Positions 1-11,021 are shown, counted from the stretch's first letter. The stretch: 64,000 nucleotides of DNA from Adiantum capillus-veneris (GCA_014529385.2 CM043944.1:61459248-61523247); one strand, 5' to 3'. Notes: a model not told the origin generated them from the sequence alone. A program made the numbers and translations.

Positions 1-1620
1 GCATATCTACGATGTGAAGGAGGTAGGAAGCGATGGTTGTTGGGATAGATCACCTTCCCAAGAAGAGGAGGTCTCTCTGTCACAAGGGAAGGGCCACAAG
101 TGGGACACGCACTATGTCCAGATGTTGCCAATCCTGCCAAGAGGTAAACAAACGTTACACATGAGACGATAAACCTAAAGCAAAGAGTACAATTAACATG
201 TGCATACTTACCAATTACCTCTCCAAATCCTGGGTAATCATGCATGGTCCACATGAGGATGCACTTGATGACGGCATTGCGGTCTCGTGGTGGCCATGAA
301 ATGTCAATGACATCTATGCCTCTCCATAGTTCTTGAAGCTCATCAATAAGAGGCTGCAGATATACATCCATGATTTTTACCTTGTGCTTTCCGGGAATGA
401 GAAGTGATAGTAAAATGTTTCCCTTTTTTATTGCCTCCCAAGGCGGAATATTGTAGTTTACAACAACCACCGGCCAAGTGCTCCATGAAGTAGAGCGGTG
501 CCCAAATGCATTCACTCCATCACTAGCTAACCCAATCCTCAAGTGACGAGGCTCATCCCTGAACTCTGGCCATGTGTCCTCTATGTGCTTCCACGCTAGT
601 GAGTCAGCTGGCACTCTCATAATACCATCTGTGGAGCGGTTTTTTGCATGCCAACTCAAAAGCTCGCTCGTACCCTTCGATCTAAACATGTGTTGGATGC
701 GAGGGATGAGTGGAAAATGCCTCAAAACTTTACGTGGAATTCTGTTGCTCTGCATTCCTTCTGTGAACCTAGGCTCCCCGCACGATGGACATGTGTCACA
801 ATCGGCATGCTCATTACGAAAGAGCACACAATCGTTCACGCAAGCATAAATGTGATCATAATCCATCCCTAATGCAGTCACCACTTCGCGGGCTTTTCGT
901 CTGTTCTCTGGCATGTGATTGCCAGCTGGCAGCATCTTTCCTAGCAACCTATCACAAGAAGAAAGTACATTAGAAGCTAATTTATGCACTCCACAAGCAT
1001 CCTTCACAATCTGTAAACATACCTCAAAAGTGCGTCGATACTAGCATTGCTCCATCCAAACATCGCCTGAAGGTTAAAGACTTCGAGAGAAGCCGTTAAA
1101 ATGGAGGAAGAGCATCTATCATATAGTGCGGTGTGTGCCGAATCGAGTAGCTCACTCCTCGTTCGCTCGGAAACTTCTTCGCATGCACACTCTGGTTCAT
1201 GCTCCTCCTCTCGTGCAAAGAGATCCTCAACCATTCTATGCAAATGGTCGTCTTCTGCATCCACGTAAGGAGATGGGATGTGGTCACTCGGATAAGAGGG
1301 AGCAACAGTACTTGGCTGATTTGATGTGCTTCCTCCCTCTCTAATGGATTCCTGGCGCATGCGCTCTTCCACCCTCCTTTCCCCTCCTCCACCAACCACA
1401 CGCCAATTTGGGGTGACGTTAATGGCCGCAACAATTCGTTGATCGTTTGTTTACATCCGTGCACGCTTGCGAGGATCGTCCCATAGTCCATAATCTTCTA
1501 CATGGCTCAAGCATATCCGTCGAAGTCGAGCAATGGCGCATTTGCACCACACGCATGGGCATGGTAATCGCTCGGCCAACCACCGTGATCTATCCGGTTC
1601 AGTGGACGGGCCAAAATCAT
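1..1620 (-). CDS. TNP2-like CACTA transposase (Transposase_21 family), C-terminus off the left edge
   Basis: This gene encodes the catalytic transposase that cuts and joins CACTA ends. An N-terminal transposase-associated zinc-type segment (motif LPCPCVWCKC, about 1520-1570) is followed by an acidic linker, the TNP2 signature FGWSNASIDALLRY (about 1035-1075), a CDTCPSCGEPRF cluster, and HLRIGLASDGVNAFG, which holds the first catalytic-type Asp. Two short introns fit GT-AG rules: 1022-949 (74 bp) and 211-134 (78 bp). Joining across the second gives PGFGEVIG then LATSGHSACP, the same spacing as known TNP2 proteins. One in-frame TAA at 1453-1451 separates the N-terminal segment from the rest; it may be a nonsense mutation or lie in an unrecognised intron. 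The start codon is not clear. The second gene runs divergently to the right. Confidence 0.85.
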
Positions 1621-1639
1621 CCCAAGCAACTTACATTAA

Positions 1640-1980
1640 TAAATTACATACACTAATTAAAATCAAATTACCAAAGAATGTTAATAAAATATTAGTAAAA
1701 AGTAAAAATTAACCATTTAGGTAAAAATGTCAATTTCAAAGTACTAGAAATACTTTCATTTTATATATATTTTATAAATAACATAGTACCAATAGATTGT
1801 GAGGATCAATAGTAATAATGTCAGAACGTGGCCATCTGTTTATTTGGCCCGAATTTACGCCGCGATAATATACGCGGTAATGTTTGCGGTAAGAGACGCG
1901 GTAATGCTCGCGGTAATAGGAGCGGAAAATCAAATTTCAAATTTTTTTATAAATAGGGGCACCCGCGTGCCCCGCGAAGT
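1640..1980 (+). promoter_or_regulatory. Divergent intergenic promoter region of the CACTA element
   Basis: This AT-rich region lies between the divergent transposase genes. At 1857-1925 are several copies of a GCGGTAA(T) motif, the same motif that repeats in the right subterminal region (about 13690-13905). A TATAAATAGGGG box at 1948-1959 faces right. In En/Spm the TNPA protein binds subterminal repeats and controls the promoter; motif sharing here suggests the same autoregulation, which is inference. No CACTA terminus is visible in this stretch, so it is internal to the element. Confidence 0.5.
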
Positions 1981-2138
1981 TCAAAGCCCTAAAATTCGAA
2001 TTTCATCGTCTTCTCCACAGAAGCCGAGAGCGCGAACCTCACAACCTTGAGCTCTACCTCCATCTCTACTCTTCTACTCTCCACCATCTCTACTCTTCCA
2101 CTCTCCTACCCTCTCCCAACAAGCGCTTCAATTCCATG
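1981..2138 (+). other. Predicted 5' untranslated exon of the TNPA-like gene
   Basis: A CT-rich leader about 30 bp downstream of the TATA box runs to a consensus splice donor (CCAT then GTAAGT, donor at 2139). A matching acceptor (AAATGCAG then ACC ATG) lies at about 11872, directly before the first codon of the second CACTA gene. Without LTR-A the intron would be about 700 bp; with it, about 9.7 kb. Exon limits are inferred from consensus sites only. Confidence 0.45.
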
Positions 2139-2242
2139 TAAGTTTTGTTGTTATGTTTTTTGATTTTTTCACACGCATACACACACATGCATATACACAC
2201 ACGTATACACACATGCATACACTCATACACACGCATGCACAC

Positions 2243-2818
2243 TGTTAACCCTCACGGCACACGGACACCCATCACCTACGATGGACGCGTATTATGTATT
2301 TGGTAGAGTCAGGTACCGGGCTTGTCGGACCAATAGGGAAAGGTAGAGTGATCGCCGATGAGAGGCGCACTTTAACTTGGACATTCAAGGGATTAGTTGG
2401 TTAAGCATGGGCGCCCAAGTGTGAATGGGGTGAGCTCCTATAAAAGCCAACTAAACCTAATTTTTACTCATTCTCTCATTTGTGCAATTGAAGAGTGCTC
2501 TTGCTCCATCTCCATCTTCTTCTTCTTCACCTCCTTGTGTGTGTGTGTGTAAGAGAGAGAGAGAGAGGGAGAGTGTGTGTGCGATCGAGCATTACGAAGG
2601 CACGACGGCGGCGAAGCGGTTGAGCGCGGCACGACTGCAGCTTCTTCTTCATCGCGGCGAGGAATCCACCACGAAGGCGAGCGTAGAGCGGTGAGTGACA
2701 CACCCTTTGTTTTCTTGAGCTTGCTAGTTTAGGCTTGTTGTGTGCTTGGAGCCGTTTGTGGCTCGCATACGGTGTATTGGCAAGTCCCTTGCTTCGACAG
2801 TGCGGCAAGGAGCGCACA
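2243..2818 (+). repeat. LTR-A 5' LTR
   Basis: 576 bp, starting TG and ending CA. A TATAAAAG box at 2439-2446 is the likely core promoter. A (GT)n(GA)n tract at about 2536-2580 lies in the presumed transcribed part. It differs from the 3' LTR by C/T at about 2328 and T/G at the GT/GA junction. Confidence 0.95.
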
Positions 2819-2822
2819 TTTT

Positions 2823-2840
2823 TGGCGCCGTTGCCGGGGA
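2823..2840 (+). other. LTR-A primer binding site (tRNA-Asp type)
   Basis: TGGCGCCGTTGCCGGGGA lies four bases after the LTR and is complementary over all 18 bases to the 3' end of plant tRNA-Asp(GTC) as I remember it. Confidence 0.85.
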
Positions 2841-3897
2841 TATGCCCTACACTAAGCTCGGTTAGCACTTTACGCTTCCTTGTGGTGCAATTTCTATCAT
2901 AGGAAAGGCAGGGAAGGAGTGTGTGGAAGATTTCTGTTTTTTGCGTTTTCTACAATTGTTGTCAAGTTTCAATTTCTGCTATTGTCTGCGTTTTTCCAAT
3001 TTCTGCAATTTCTGCGTTTTCAAGATCGGCGTTTTCAATTTCTGCAATTTTCCGTGTTTCTGTCAATTTTTTGCAATTTCTGCGTTTTTTCTGCATTTTC
3101 TACAATTTCTGCGTTTTTTTTGCATTTTCTGCAATCTTCTGCAATTTTCTGCGTTTTTCCTGCATTTTCTGCATTTTCTGCGTTTTTTCTGCAATTTCTG
3201 CGTTTTTCTACGTTTTCTGCATTTTCTGCGTTTTTCTGCATTTTTTTCAATTCCTGTATTTTATGCATCAACAAAAAAAAAAAAAAGTTAAAAAAATTTT
3301 TTGAAAAAAAAAAGTTTTTTGAAAAAAAATAAAATAAAATATTTTGAAAAAAAAAAAATTTAAAAGAAAAAAATTCGGAAATTAAAAACGCGAGCGAGCG
3401 GGCGGCGAAATTTTTTCGAAAATAAAAAACGTGACTCTTAAAACGGACGGTTTGGTTTGTATAAAAGGTAGATCAGGATCGGGATCATTTTCCCAAGCCC
3501 AAGCCCAAGCCCAAGCCCAGGCCTCAGTCCTATGATATATACTACACTCACTCTTATATATATACCCTACTCCCTCAAGAGAGAATGAGAGCATGTGGGA
3601 CAAGTCCTCCACTCTCCTCCTTTCTCTTCCCACTTGCACCCTTAGACTTTCTAGTTTGGGCCTAGTTCCCTACTGGAAATTGACAGTTTTAGGGATTTCG
3701 AGGGCATAGAGTGACCAAACGGAGGGCTGTAAAGCACGGCACGACCCTCTGACCGATACGCTCGTTTCGAGCTATCACACGGCCCATTCCACGACACGCT
3801 CTAAAAAATCTAGCAAAAAAACAAACAAAAACACGCTAAAAACTAGTCACAAGGCCTCCTAGAGCAGCTTTTTGACACCTTAGGGTATCAAAAGCAC
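2841..3897 (+). repeat. LTR-A 5' leader with T-rich and A-rich simple repeats
   Basis: Noncoding leader. About 2930-3260 is a degenerate repeat of TTTCTGCAATTTCTGCG-like units (roughly 10-20 bp), followed by A-rich tracts to about 3390 and a GCCCAA hexamer repeat at about 3494-3520. Apparent Phe/Cys-rich reading frames here are by-products of the repeat. Confidence 0.75.
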
Positions 3898-5958
3898 ATG
3901 CACTTACGCTCTGGGCGGGTGCTAGAACACGAGCATATTGAGGGTGCCTCTGTTCATACGGACACCCATTACCCATCCACGATAAGCTCTAGACCCTCAT
4001 CGGGGACACAAGGTAGCACCACCCAAGACCCTAAAATAGCCGCTAGTGATTCCTCCTCCGACTCAGAAATCATGGAAGCATACCCTAACCAAAACACTGA
4101 GAGAGAAGGCCATGCACCTCCCGAAGCTCCACAGCCTAGTACTAGTATGTTTAGCCGTTTCATGGAAACATTAGGTAGAGCTACTCGCTCGGAACCTGAT
4201 GCAAATGAAGCACACGAAGGGGGTGGGGAAGTGGACTCTCCTTTCACATCGCACGTGGACCCCGCACCCCCAAAGAGTGTCCATGTGGATATCCTGCCAA
4301 CTTCTTACCAAGAAGGCCCTGTTGAGCTGCCTCCTTCAGAAGTTCCCTCTAGAGTACCGTTGGTGGCAAGTAAAACCACGGGGAGCAACATTGCTTCTAC
4401 CTCACAAGAAACCGTTAACACGTCGACTCTAGAAGGATTGTTCATTAATGATCATTGGACATACGACCTCCACACTGAGGTGTTGACGGATCTACACTCT
4501 GGCCACGCCTACCATGTAGGATGGATAAAGATTGTACAATCCACCTCTAGTGCCACGAGCATCGAAGATCAACAGAAAATGATCTGTAATGTTATCCATG
4601 GCATTATTCAATCAGAAAGGCAAAACCGAGGGGTAAATATACTCTCAACTGGCCCCATGAGATTTTTGGATACGAGCAAGGCTCAACAGCCTACTCTATC
4701 TCAAATGGAGACTCCTCTAATGAGCCCCATGGACCCATCTTACGTCATTTCACCTGGGGTCTCTATGCAATCTGAGCCTCCGAGCGAAAACTTTAGCTTC
4801 CCTAACTTGGCTCAACCCTCTATCAAGGAAAACACAGTGCTCACTCCAGGGATAAGCCTGACAGAGAATGTACCGATGACATCTACGGTTAGCGCAGTGC
4901 CACTACCTAGTGTCGTAGTACCTAATATGGGGCCTCGACCATATGTGCCTCTAGCCCCTTATGCACACATGGCCCCCACAGCTCCAATTGTACCACTTGC
5001 TTATGCTCCTCGAGTGCCGCTCCCTAGCCCTTATCCGAGTGGACCTATGCCCGGTTATGTTCCATATCCTGCATCATCTACACATATGCCAAGACCGGTA
5101 CCCGTTCCTCTCCCACATATGATTCCAAGAGTACCTCCACCGGCCCTGCCTCCTCACATAGGTGACTTGGCAGCGTTTGCTCAAACCATAGGTCGATCTA
5201 TCGCGGAAAATATGCGTCATGCATCTGATAGAGAGCCTAGAAGTACGGCAGTACAAATTGCCAAACTCACGCAAAAATTCAATGGGGATGAAGATGCTAG
5301 GAAACACATTGAAGTGTTTGAACAAGTATGTGATTCCTTAGGGGAACGCAACGAACTACATAAGTGCAATGCCTTAAGCTTGACATTAAGTGGGAAGGCT
5401 GGAGATTGGTATAGAACCCTAAGGGTGGACGAGAAAACAATCTACCCTACCCTTCGAAGGTTGTTTCTAAAGGAGTACATACGAGAAGGTGTGCTTTGGG
5501 GTGTAGCATCTCAGCTACAGAAGGCCGAACGTAAGGAAGGAGAGTCAGTAAGGGACTTCATTAGTCGTCTAAAGCACTTAAACTCTCGTTGCCCTGTAAA
5601 TGAGCGCTTCAACAATAACCAACTGCTTGATCGATTTATTCGAGGGTTGAGGAATGAAGGAATCTATAATGGACTAGTGATTAGAGGTATCACAACCTGG
5701 GAAGATGTCACTGCCAATGCAATCCAACTAGAGGACAACTTGATGATAGCAGGCATGAGGGTGTCTACTGACACGAGATCCACTAGCTCACAAGCCATTG
5801 AGTATGAACCCATGACTGCAAAGCCCATTGCCAATGAGCCAAAGGTATTTGAGACATTCTTGACAGACCTCACCAAGGCAATCCAAGAGTCTCTTAAGGA
5901 TAATCGACCCCCTCAAAATAGTCAAGAAGGGAGCAACAATGGTGTTCCATTTGCTTAG
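3898..5958 (+). CDS. gag: LTR-A Gag (capsid-type) polyprotein
   Basis: An intact ORF of 686 codons, starting MHLRSGRVL, a common opening for plant gypsy Gag. Residues 1-450 are low-complexity and Pro-rich. A retrotrans_gag capsid domain spans about residues 455-615, with FNGDEDARKHIEVFEQV, a KAGDWYRTL core and EGESVRDFISRLKHL. Gag forms the cytoplasmic particle that packages the element RNA. The ORF stops before any zinc knuckle; the first two knuckles are encoded just downstream in the -1 frame, so a full Gag-nucleocapsid needs frameshifting or reflects a 1-base indel. Confidence 0.9.
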   Translation: MHLRSGRVLEHEHIEGASVHTDTHYPSTISSRPSSGTQGSTTQDPKIAASDSSSDSEIMEAYPNQNTEREGHAPPEAPQPSTSMFSRFMETLGRATRSEPDANEAHEGGGEVDSPFTSHVDPAPPKSVHVDILPTSYQEGPVELPPSEVPSRVPLVASKTTGSNIASTSQETVNTSTLEGLFINDHWTYDLHTEVLTDLHSGHAYHVGWIKIVQSTSSATSIEDQQKMICNVIHGIIQSERQNRGVNILSTGPMRFLDTSKAQQPTLSQMETPLMSPMDPSYVISPGVSMQSEPPSENFSFPNLAQPSIKENTVLTPGISLTENVPMTSTVSAVPLPSVVVPNMGPRPYVPLAPYAHMAPTAPIVPLAYAPRVPLPSPYPSGPMPGYVPYPASSTHMPRPVPVPLPHMIPRVPPPALPPHIGDLAAFAQTIGRSIAENMRHASDREPRSTAVQIAKLTQKFNGDEDARKHIEVFEQVCDSLGERNELHKCNALSLTLSGKAGDWYRTLRVDEKTIYPTLRRLFLKEYIREGVLWGVASQLQKAERKEGESVRDFISRLKHLNSRCPVNERFNNNQLLDRFIRGLRNEGIYNGLVIRGITTWEDVTANAIQLEDNLMIAGMRVSTDTRSTSSQAIEYEPMTAKPIANEPKVFETFLTDLTKAIQESLKDNRPPQNSQEGSNNGVPFA

Positions 5959-8900
5959 GTCCACATAGCACTAGTGAGTGCCCTACGTTTAGAGTAAAAT
6001 TTAATGGAACTTGCAACGCATGTGGTAGGTATGGTCACCAAGCTAAGGATTGTTTAATGATCAAACGTATGATGGCAAATAGACCACCTGTAGCCTGGAC
6101 GGATGCGCCTCGAGCTCCTGTATTGATGCCTACTCCACCTGTTGAGCAACTACCGCAACACATGGTCCCTAGATCTCAAAATGTTGTACAAGCTACACCG
6201 CTACCACCTCCTGTGCTAGGACCGCAGCCCCCGCATCCAAGAGTCGCCCCTATGAACCAAGTGGGTTGCGAGCCATCAAATGCTTATCCAGATAGCTGTG
6301 AGGAGGAAATAGACACTAGTATTGCCTACGGACTTGATACATTGGAAGAATGTCCTATATACTACATGGAAGATTGTTGGGGACAAGTCAAGCCGGTTTA
6401 TCAAGCTGCTGCTCTCGCATCCAGAGGTCAAAATATGAACACCCAGGCTAGGAGGCCACCTCTTCAATGCTACGAGTGTGGTGGACCACATCGAGTAGCG
6501 GAGTGCCCTATTAGGCTGCAAAAGAATGCGGCACAGATGCAGGTGAATCAAGGGAGCACGTCTGCAATGCCAATACTCACATGTAATCGTTGTGGCATAG
6601 ATCACTTGATTGCCCAATGCCCCTATAACCCAAATGCGCCTAAAATCACACCCCTGAATTTGGTCGAAATTGCTAGTGTGACATCGCCAATACCACCCGT
6701 CGCACCCGCTTATGCGATTACACGGTCCATGCTTCAAGGGCCAGGACATATCCTCGAAGAGAGAGATACCGCGTCAGTTATCCAAGCAAAGAAAAAGAAC
6801 ACACGAAGGAAGAAGTCGCAGAATACGGAAAATTCAAAGCCAAGTTCCAAAACAAACATAGGAACAGGAGATGACCCCGTGTATATGAATGACCTCGAGG
6901 ATGATTCAGATTCAGTCGAGACAATGGAGACTAGAACAAATACCACAAAGGGAAAGACCGACAAAGAAAACCGTAACATGGAACCAAATGAAAACCGAAT
7001 GAGAGAAAACCATAAAGAGCCTCTGAAAACACCACAAGTGTTTCCAAATCCAATCCAAGACCCCCAAGATAAACCGCAGGGGCAAAAAGGGAAGAATCGT
7101 AAAAAGAAGATTGGGACGTACCCAAACCCAGTAGATGAGATTAAGCAGGTGAAACATCTAAGAGGTTTAGTGGAGGAGACTCAAAGGAAACTAGAACCAG
7201 AACCCATGCATGTAAAAATTCATGACACAGTGTTTCCCACGCAAGTTCATCCACCCCACATGAACCATAGACCGTTAGCCATATCTAGTATCATCCAAGA
7301 AGGGAGTGAGGACAGGACATCAGAAAGTGAGCATACACCCTTCTTGTTGGAAAGGATGTTTAACGAAGGAATACCTGATCCCATTGAGGAATATGAGATT
7401 CCATCCTCACCAGTTCCTAGTCAAGGACCTACACCCTGCAAAACGCCAATGAATGTTGCCAAACTAGTGGACTTCATGTCTTCTGAGGTCCGAACCACGA
7501 TCATAGCAAAGCTGTATGGAGATCCTGAGTTATTCCTTGCACTTCGAGCATTCCTTAACGGAGAGCTACGAACGGGATTACCGCAGTTTGCGCAACCAAA
7601 TAGGCCTGACTCGATTATGATTGATGAGGAAAATCATGTGCAATCACTTGACTTAGATGGACACGAGTCTGTGATCGAGGTACCCATTAACGAATTAGGG
7701 CAGTATTTTGAAGGCGACGAGTCTAATGCGACCCTACCCATCACTACCAAGGGATTAACTATAAAGGGAATTCTTGATGGTGGTGCGGGAGTTAGCATCG
7801 TTACAAAAGATTGTTGGGAATCCATGGGAAAACCCCGCCTCAGTGTTACTAACATTGTGGTAAAGATGGCAAATGGTACCATAGCCAAACCTATGGGGAT
7901 GCTCAAGGATCTTAAGATCAAAGTTCTAGGACACAAGGTACGACATACGTTCATTGTAATGGATTTCTCTAAACACCTTATGTCATATGAAATGATTTTA
8001 GGACGACCATTCATGAGGGAAGCACAAATGGTTCACGATTGGTCTAAAAATCATGTCTATTTGCAATTCCAAGACTCTGTCCTTAGAGTGGATTTGGTGA
8101 CTGGTAAGGTACACCCCTTAGGGAGTAAAACCATTATTGATCATCGCTCTGACACCACAGTTCACTCGGCCCCACTACAATATTGTTACACTTGTAAGAA
8201 GGATACAGACATTGGCCAAGATTCTCCTTACATGGATGTGTTACCGGGTATGACGGAATCAGACAATGTAGACTGGGTCCACCTAGCATCAACCATAGAC
8301 ACTTGGGGAAATAGAGGGACGACCTGGGTAACACCTGAGGGGGATGAAATGCCTATACCCTTAAATATGCTACAAGCAATGCATATCGCTTCCGACAAGA
8401 CTCATCCTAATGTCACGAAAAAAACATACAAGTGGGTCCCTAAAGCTTCTTTAGTGACCATAGCTAGTGCTAAAAAACAGAAGCCTTGTAAGAAACGTAC
8501 CACTCGCTCCATGAAAAGTAAGAAAATGTTGCGATGGATCCCTAAACGACTATTGGAAGCCCAAGGCTACTATCAAGGAAATGATCAAATCTGGGTGCCA
8601 AAACGTAGATTGTGCTCTTACCTGTCACCTGGCCCATGTAAACCCAATCCTGTGGCTCCAAAACAAATTGAAAATCGCGGAAAGGAAAAAATCATGGAAT
8701 GTTACACACCCGTTCTAGAGCTAGTTTGGGTACCAAAGAAAGAACGATTTGTTCCACCTAGCTCAGGAACAGGGAAATCAAATGAAGCTTCTTGCTCTTC
8801 ATGTAGTTCCTATATGCAAATCGAAGCTTCAACACAACCTCCACCTACCACTGTACATATCCATCCAAGCACGAAAGAGTTTGCACCTTCCGGGGTAAGT

Positions 8901-9068
8901 TCACCACCTACAACAACGTTGCAAATAAAATCCTGGGAGAGTACCTTACCACCCTTACAACTTGACGAGGCACCTAGGGTAATAGAAAACTACTGGCAAA
9001 AATCCTCACCTATTACCAACTGGAACAATTGGTTTCAAAGGGTGGCAAGCTCATTTCAAACGGTATGA
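5922..9068 (+). CDS. LTR-A nucleocapsid-protease protein with WVPK-repeat tail
   Basis: The frame is open from just after a TAG at 5919-5921, overlapping gag by 37 bases in the -1 frame; the first ATG is at 6057 (1003 codons). Before that ATG the frame encodes two CCHC knuckles (CSICLGPHSTSEC, CNACGRYGHQAKDC), which argues for entry by frameshift. Two more follow, CYECGGPHRVAEC and CNRCGIDHLIAQC (residues about 137-187 from the ATG). A Lys/Arg-rich stretch lies near residues 240-350. A retropepsin domain covers about 560-690: GILDGGAGVSIV (D-G-G active site, seen in other plant gypsy proteases) and EMILGRPFM. Four Trp motifs follow at about 790-895 (KWVPK, RWIPK, IWVPK, VWVPK). There is no RT after it. 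Confidence 0.85.
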   Translation, partial: SRREQQWCSICLGPHSTSECPTFRVKFNGTCNACGRYGHQAKDCLMIKRMMANRPPVAWTDAPRAPVLMPTPPVEQLPQHMVPRSQNVVQATPLPPPVLGPQPPHPRVAPMNQVGCEPSNAYPDSCEEEIDTSIAYGLDTLEECPIYYMEDCWGQVKPVYQAAALASRGQNMNTQARRPPLQCYECGGPHRVAECPIRLQKNAAQMQVNQGSTSAMPILTCNRCGIDHLIAQCPYNPNAPKITPLNLVEIASVTSPIPPVAPAYAITRSMLQGPGHILEERDTASVIQAKKKNTRRKKSQNTENSKPSSKTNIGTGDDPVYMNDLEDDSDSVETMETRTNTTKGKTDKENRNMEPNENRMRENHKEPLKTPQVFPNPIQDPQDKPQGQKGKNRKKKIGTYPNPVDEIKQVKHLRGLVEETQRKLEPEPMHVKIHDTVFPTQVHPPHMNHRPLAISSIIQEGSEDRTSESEHTPFLLERMFNEGIPDPIEEYEIPSSPVPSQGPTPCKTPMNVAKLVDFMSSEVRTTIIAKLYGDPELFLALRAFLNGELRTGLPQFAQPNRPDSIMIDEENHVQSLDLDGHESVIEVPINELGQYFEGDESNATLPITTKGLTIKGILDGGAGVSIVTKDCWESMGKPRLSVTNIVVKMANGTIAKPMGMLKDLKIKVLGHKVRHTFIVMDFSKHLMSYEMILGRPFMREAQMVHDWSKNHVYLQFQDSVLRVDLVTGKVHPLGSKTIIDHRSDTTVHSAPLQYCYTCKKDTDIGQDSPYMDVLPGMTESDNVDWVHLASTIDTWGNRGTTWVTPEGDEMPIPLNMLQAMHIASDKTHPNVTKKTYKWVPKASLVTIASAKKQKPCKKRTTRSMKSKKMLRWIPKRLLEAQGYYQGNDQIWVPKRRLCSYLSPGPCKPNPVAPKQIENRGKEKIMECYTPVLELVWVPKKERFVPPSSGTGKSNEASCSSCSSYMQIEASTQPPPTTVHIHPSTKEFAPSGVSSPPTTTLQIKSWESTLPPLQLDEAPRVIENYWQKSSPITNWNNWFQRVASSFQTV

Positions 9069-10683
9069 TCTACCCAAGGAAGGGGGGAGTGTTTGCTGAC
9101 AGTCATCATTCATTTGTTTCCCTCTCAACCTTTTTCCCTGACCTCTCAATCTCCAATCTTAGGGAATGTACATATAAAGCTTTATACTCAAAAAAAAAAG
9201 AAAAAAGAGCAAGAGCAATTAGCAAACGAGTATGCACATTAAAAGTCAAAACATTGACTCAGACCTACACATGTCACATTTGGTACAGTGAAACAGAAAC
9301 CTATGCCATGAAACACCTTCGATCCTCATCACTTGAGTGATGGAGGGTAGGTAAGATTAGTACGATAGGAGTGTTTCTGTTTTAGAGTTGAGTGATTAGA
9401 AAAGTTCTCTTTTCCCACTGATGTGCCTCCTAGAGGTATTGTTTGTGTTTCATAGTGTGTACAGGAGCGTGTTGCTATTGATAGGATTTGGACCTTCATG
9501 GAACCTTTCTCTCGTTCACACTTCAAATCAAGCGCGACCATCAACACAAACAGGTGTTTCTTGTCCATTAGCATTGCCCTTATCTTTTTGCATCTATGAT
9601 TGTCTGCTTTGATTGTGATTGGTAGCATAATATTCAGCGCATTGGCTTAGTATCAAACATTTAATTCAATGTAATGTTTTGTCATAATCACTTGTCTAGG
9701 TTTAAAAATCAAGCAGTCCGACTAAGCTAGTTTGACCAAGCTAGGTATTAGAAATCTTCTCTTAATACCATGGGGAATGCCTTCCTAATAATCAATGGTT
9801 ACTTAGGTTCTTAATCCGATTTAGGCAGCATTGTATGAAATGTACTAGGGCTTTCTAGTGGGCTTAACCCTATCGACCTTTAGCTTAAGTATTATAAAGG
9901 GAGTTTACTAATGTGATGAGCCTGGGGAATGTAACAGTGTTATATGACCTCCCAAAGTTACAAAATTTAAATGTTGAAAATGAACAAGCAAAAAATCAAA
10001 GTGCCACAATGTAAAATTTTAAGCTGGAAGAGAAATCTCAGCTTGATTTGGTACTTCACTCACATGTATCGCCTATGGTACTAGAGCCCTAGAGGTTCCC
10101 AGTGTGGGCGCTTTTCCTTGAAAAGCAAAAAACCCAAGGCATACAAAATAAGCACACACATCAAAATTGAATCAGTGTGAAAAGACTTGGGGGGTCAAAG
10201 AAAAAGTAATCAGTCAGGCGATGATTTCATGAGAAATTCCTTTTATGGTAGCTTAACTACAAGGTTTTCTAGATATAGCCTCTAGTCAGCCCTTGAACAT
10301 GAATACTTGGCTCTCGCGATTAAACAACTTAATTGACCACTGAAAATTAAGAAGCTTACCCATGGTATTAATATTCGATCTCTAGTGCTTTTCGACCGTC
10401 AAATTAGCGACCCCAGACTTGTTTAATTTTTTGCCTTTACATCTGTTTATGCATTTGATTACATTGCAATTTAATGTTCATTGCTACCAAATTGTTTGAA
10501 ATTCTTTGACCAATCAATTTTTCTACCTAAAACTGCATATGCTTTTTAAGAGAATGCAATTACTGTGCCAATGTTGTTTGATTTTGTAGTGACTGAAGAA
10601 GGCTAAGGACATTCATCTCAAATGCTCTTCCACCTCGACGACCCAGCTTCAACTCAATAGCTTCCGAGGACGGAATCTACATC
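9069..10683 (+). other. LTR-A 3' noncoding region with an internal polypurine tract
   Basis: There is no coding sequence I can support here. A polypurine run AAGGAAGGGGGGAG at 9076-9089 sits right after the ORF stop and closely resembles the true PPT at 10684. It may be a second plus-strand priming site or a relic of an older 3' end. The rest is AT-rich with short stop-filled frames. Confidence 0.55.
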
Positions 10684-10694
10684 AGGAAGGGGGG
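10684..10694 (+). other. LTR-A polypurine tract
   Basis: AGGAAGGGGGG lies two bases (CA) before the 3' LTR and is the expected plus-strand primer site. Confidence 0.85.
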
Positions 10695-10696
10695 CA

Positions 10697-10989
10697 TGTT
10701 AACCCTCACGGCACACGGACACCCATCACCTACGATGGACGCGTATTATGTATTTGGTAGAGTCAGGTACCGGGCTTGTTGGACCAATAGGGAAAGGTAG
10801 AGTGATCGCCGATGAGAGGCGCACTTTAACTTGGACATTCAAGGGATTAGTTGGTTAAGCATGGGCGCCCAAGTGTGAATGGGGTGAGCTCCTATAAAAG
10901 CCAACTAAACCTAATTTTTACTCATTCTCTCATTTGTGCAATTGAAGAGTGCTCTTGCTCCATCTCCATCTTCTTCTTCTTCACCTCCT

Positions 10990-11021
<32 letters not shown>

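Noticed and set aside
1840-1960. Possible CACTA terminus because of the GCGGTAAT motifs
   Set aside because: No CACTA/TAGTG end is present; the TATA box and divergent genes fit an internal promoter better.
2880-3332. Overlapping Phe/Cys-rich ORFs in three frames
   Set aside because: All come from one degenerate TTTCTGC-type repeat in the LTR-A leader; a repeat read in any frame gives long open stretches.
9329-9628. Small ORFs in the LTR-A 3' region as a possible env or RT remnant
   Set aside because: No recognisable motif in any frame and stops throughout; treated as noncoding.
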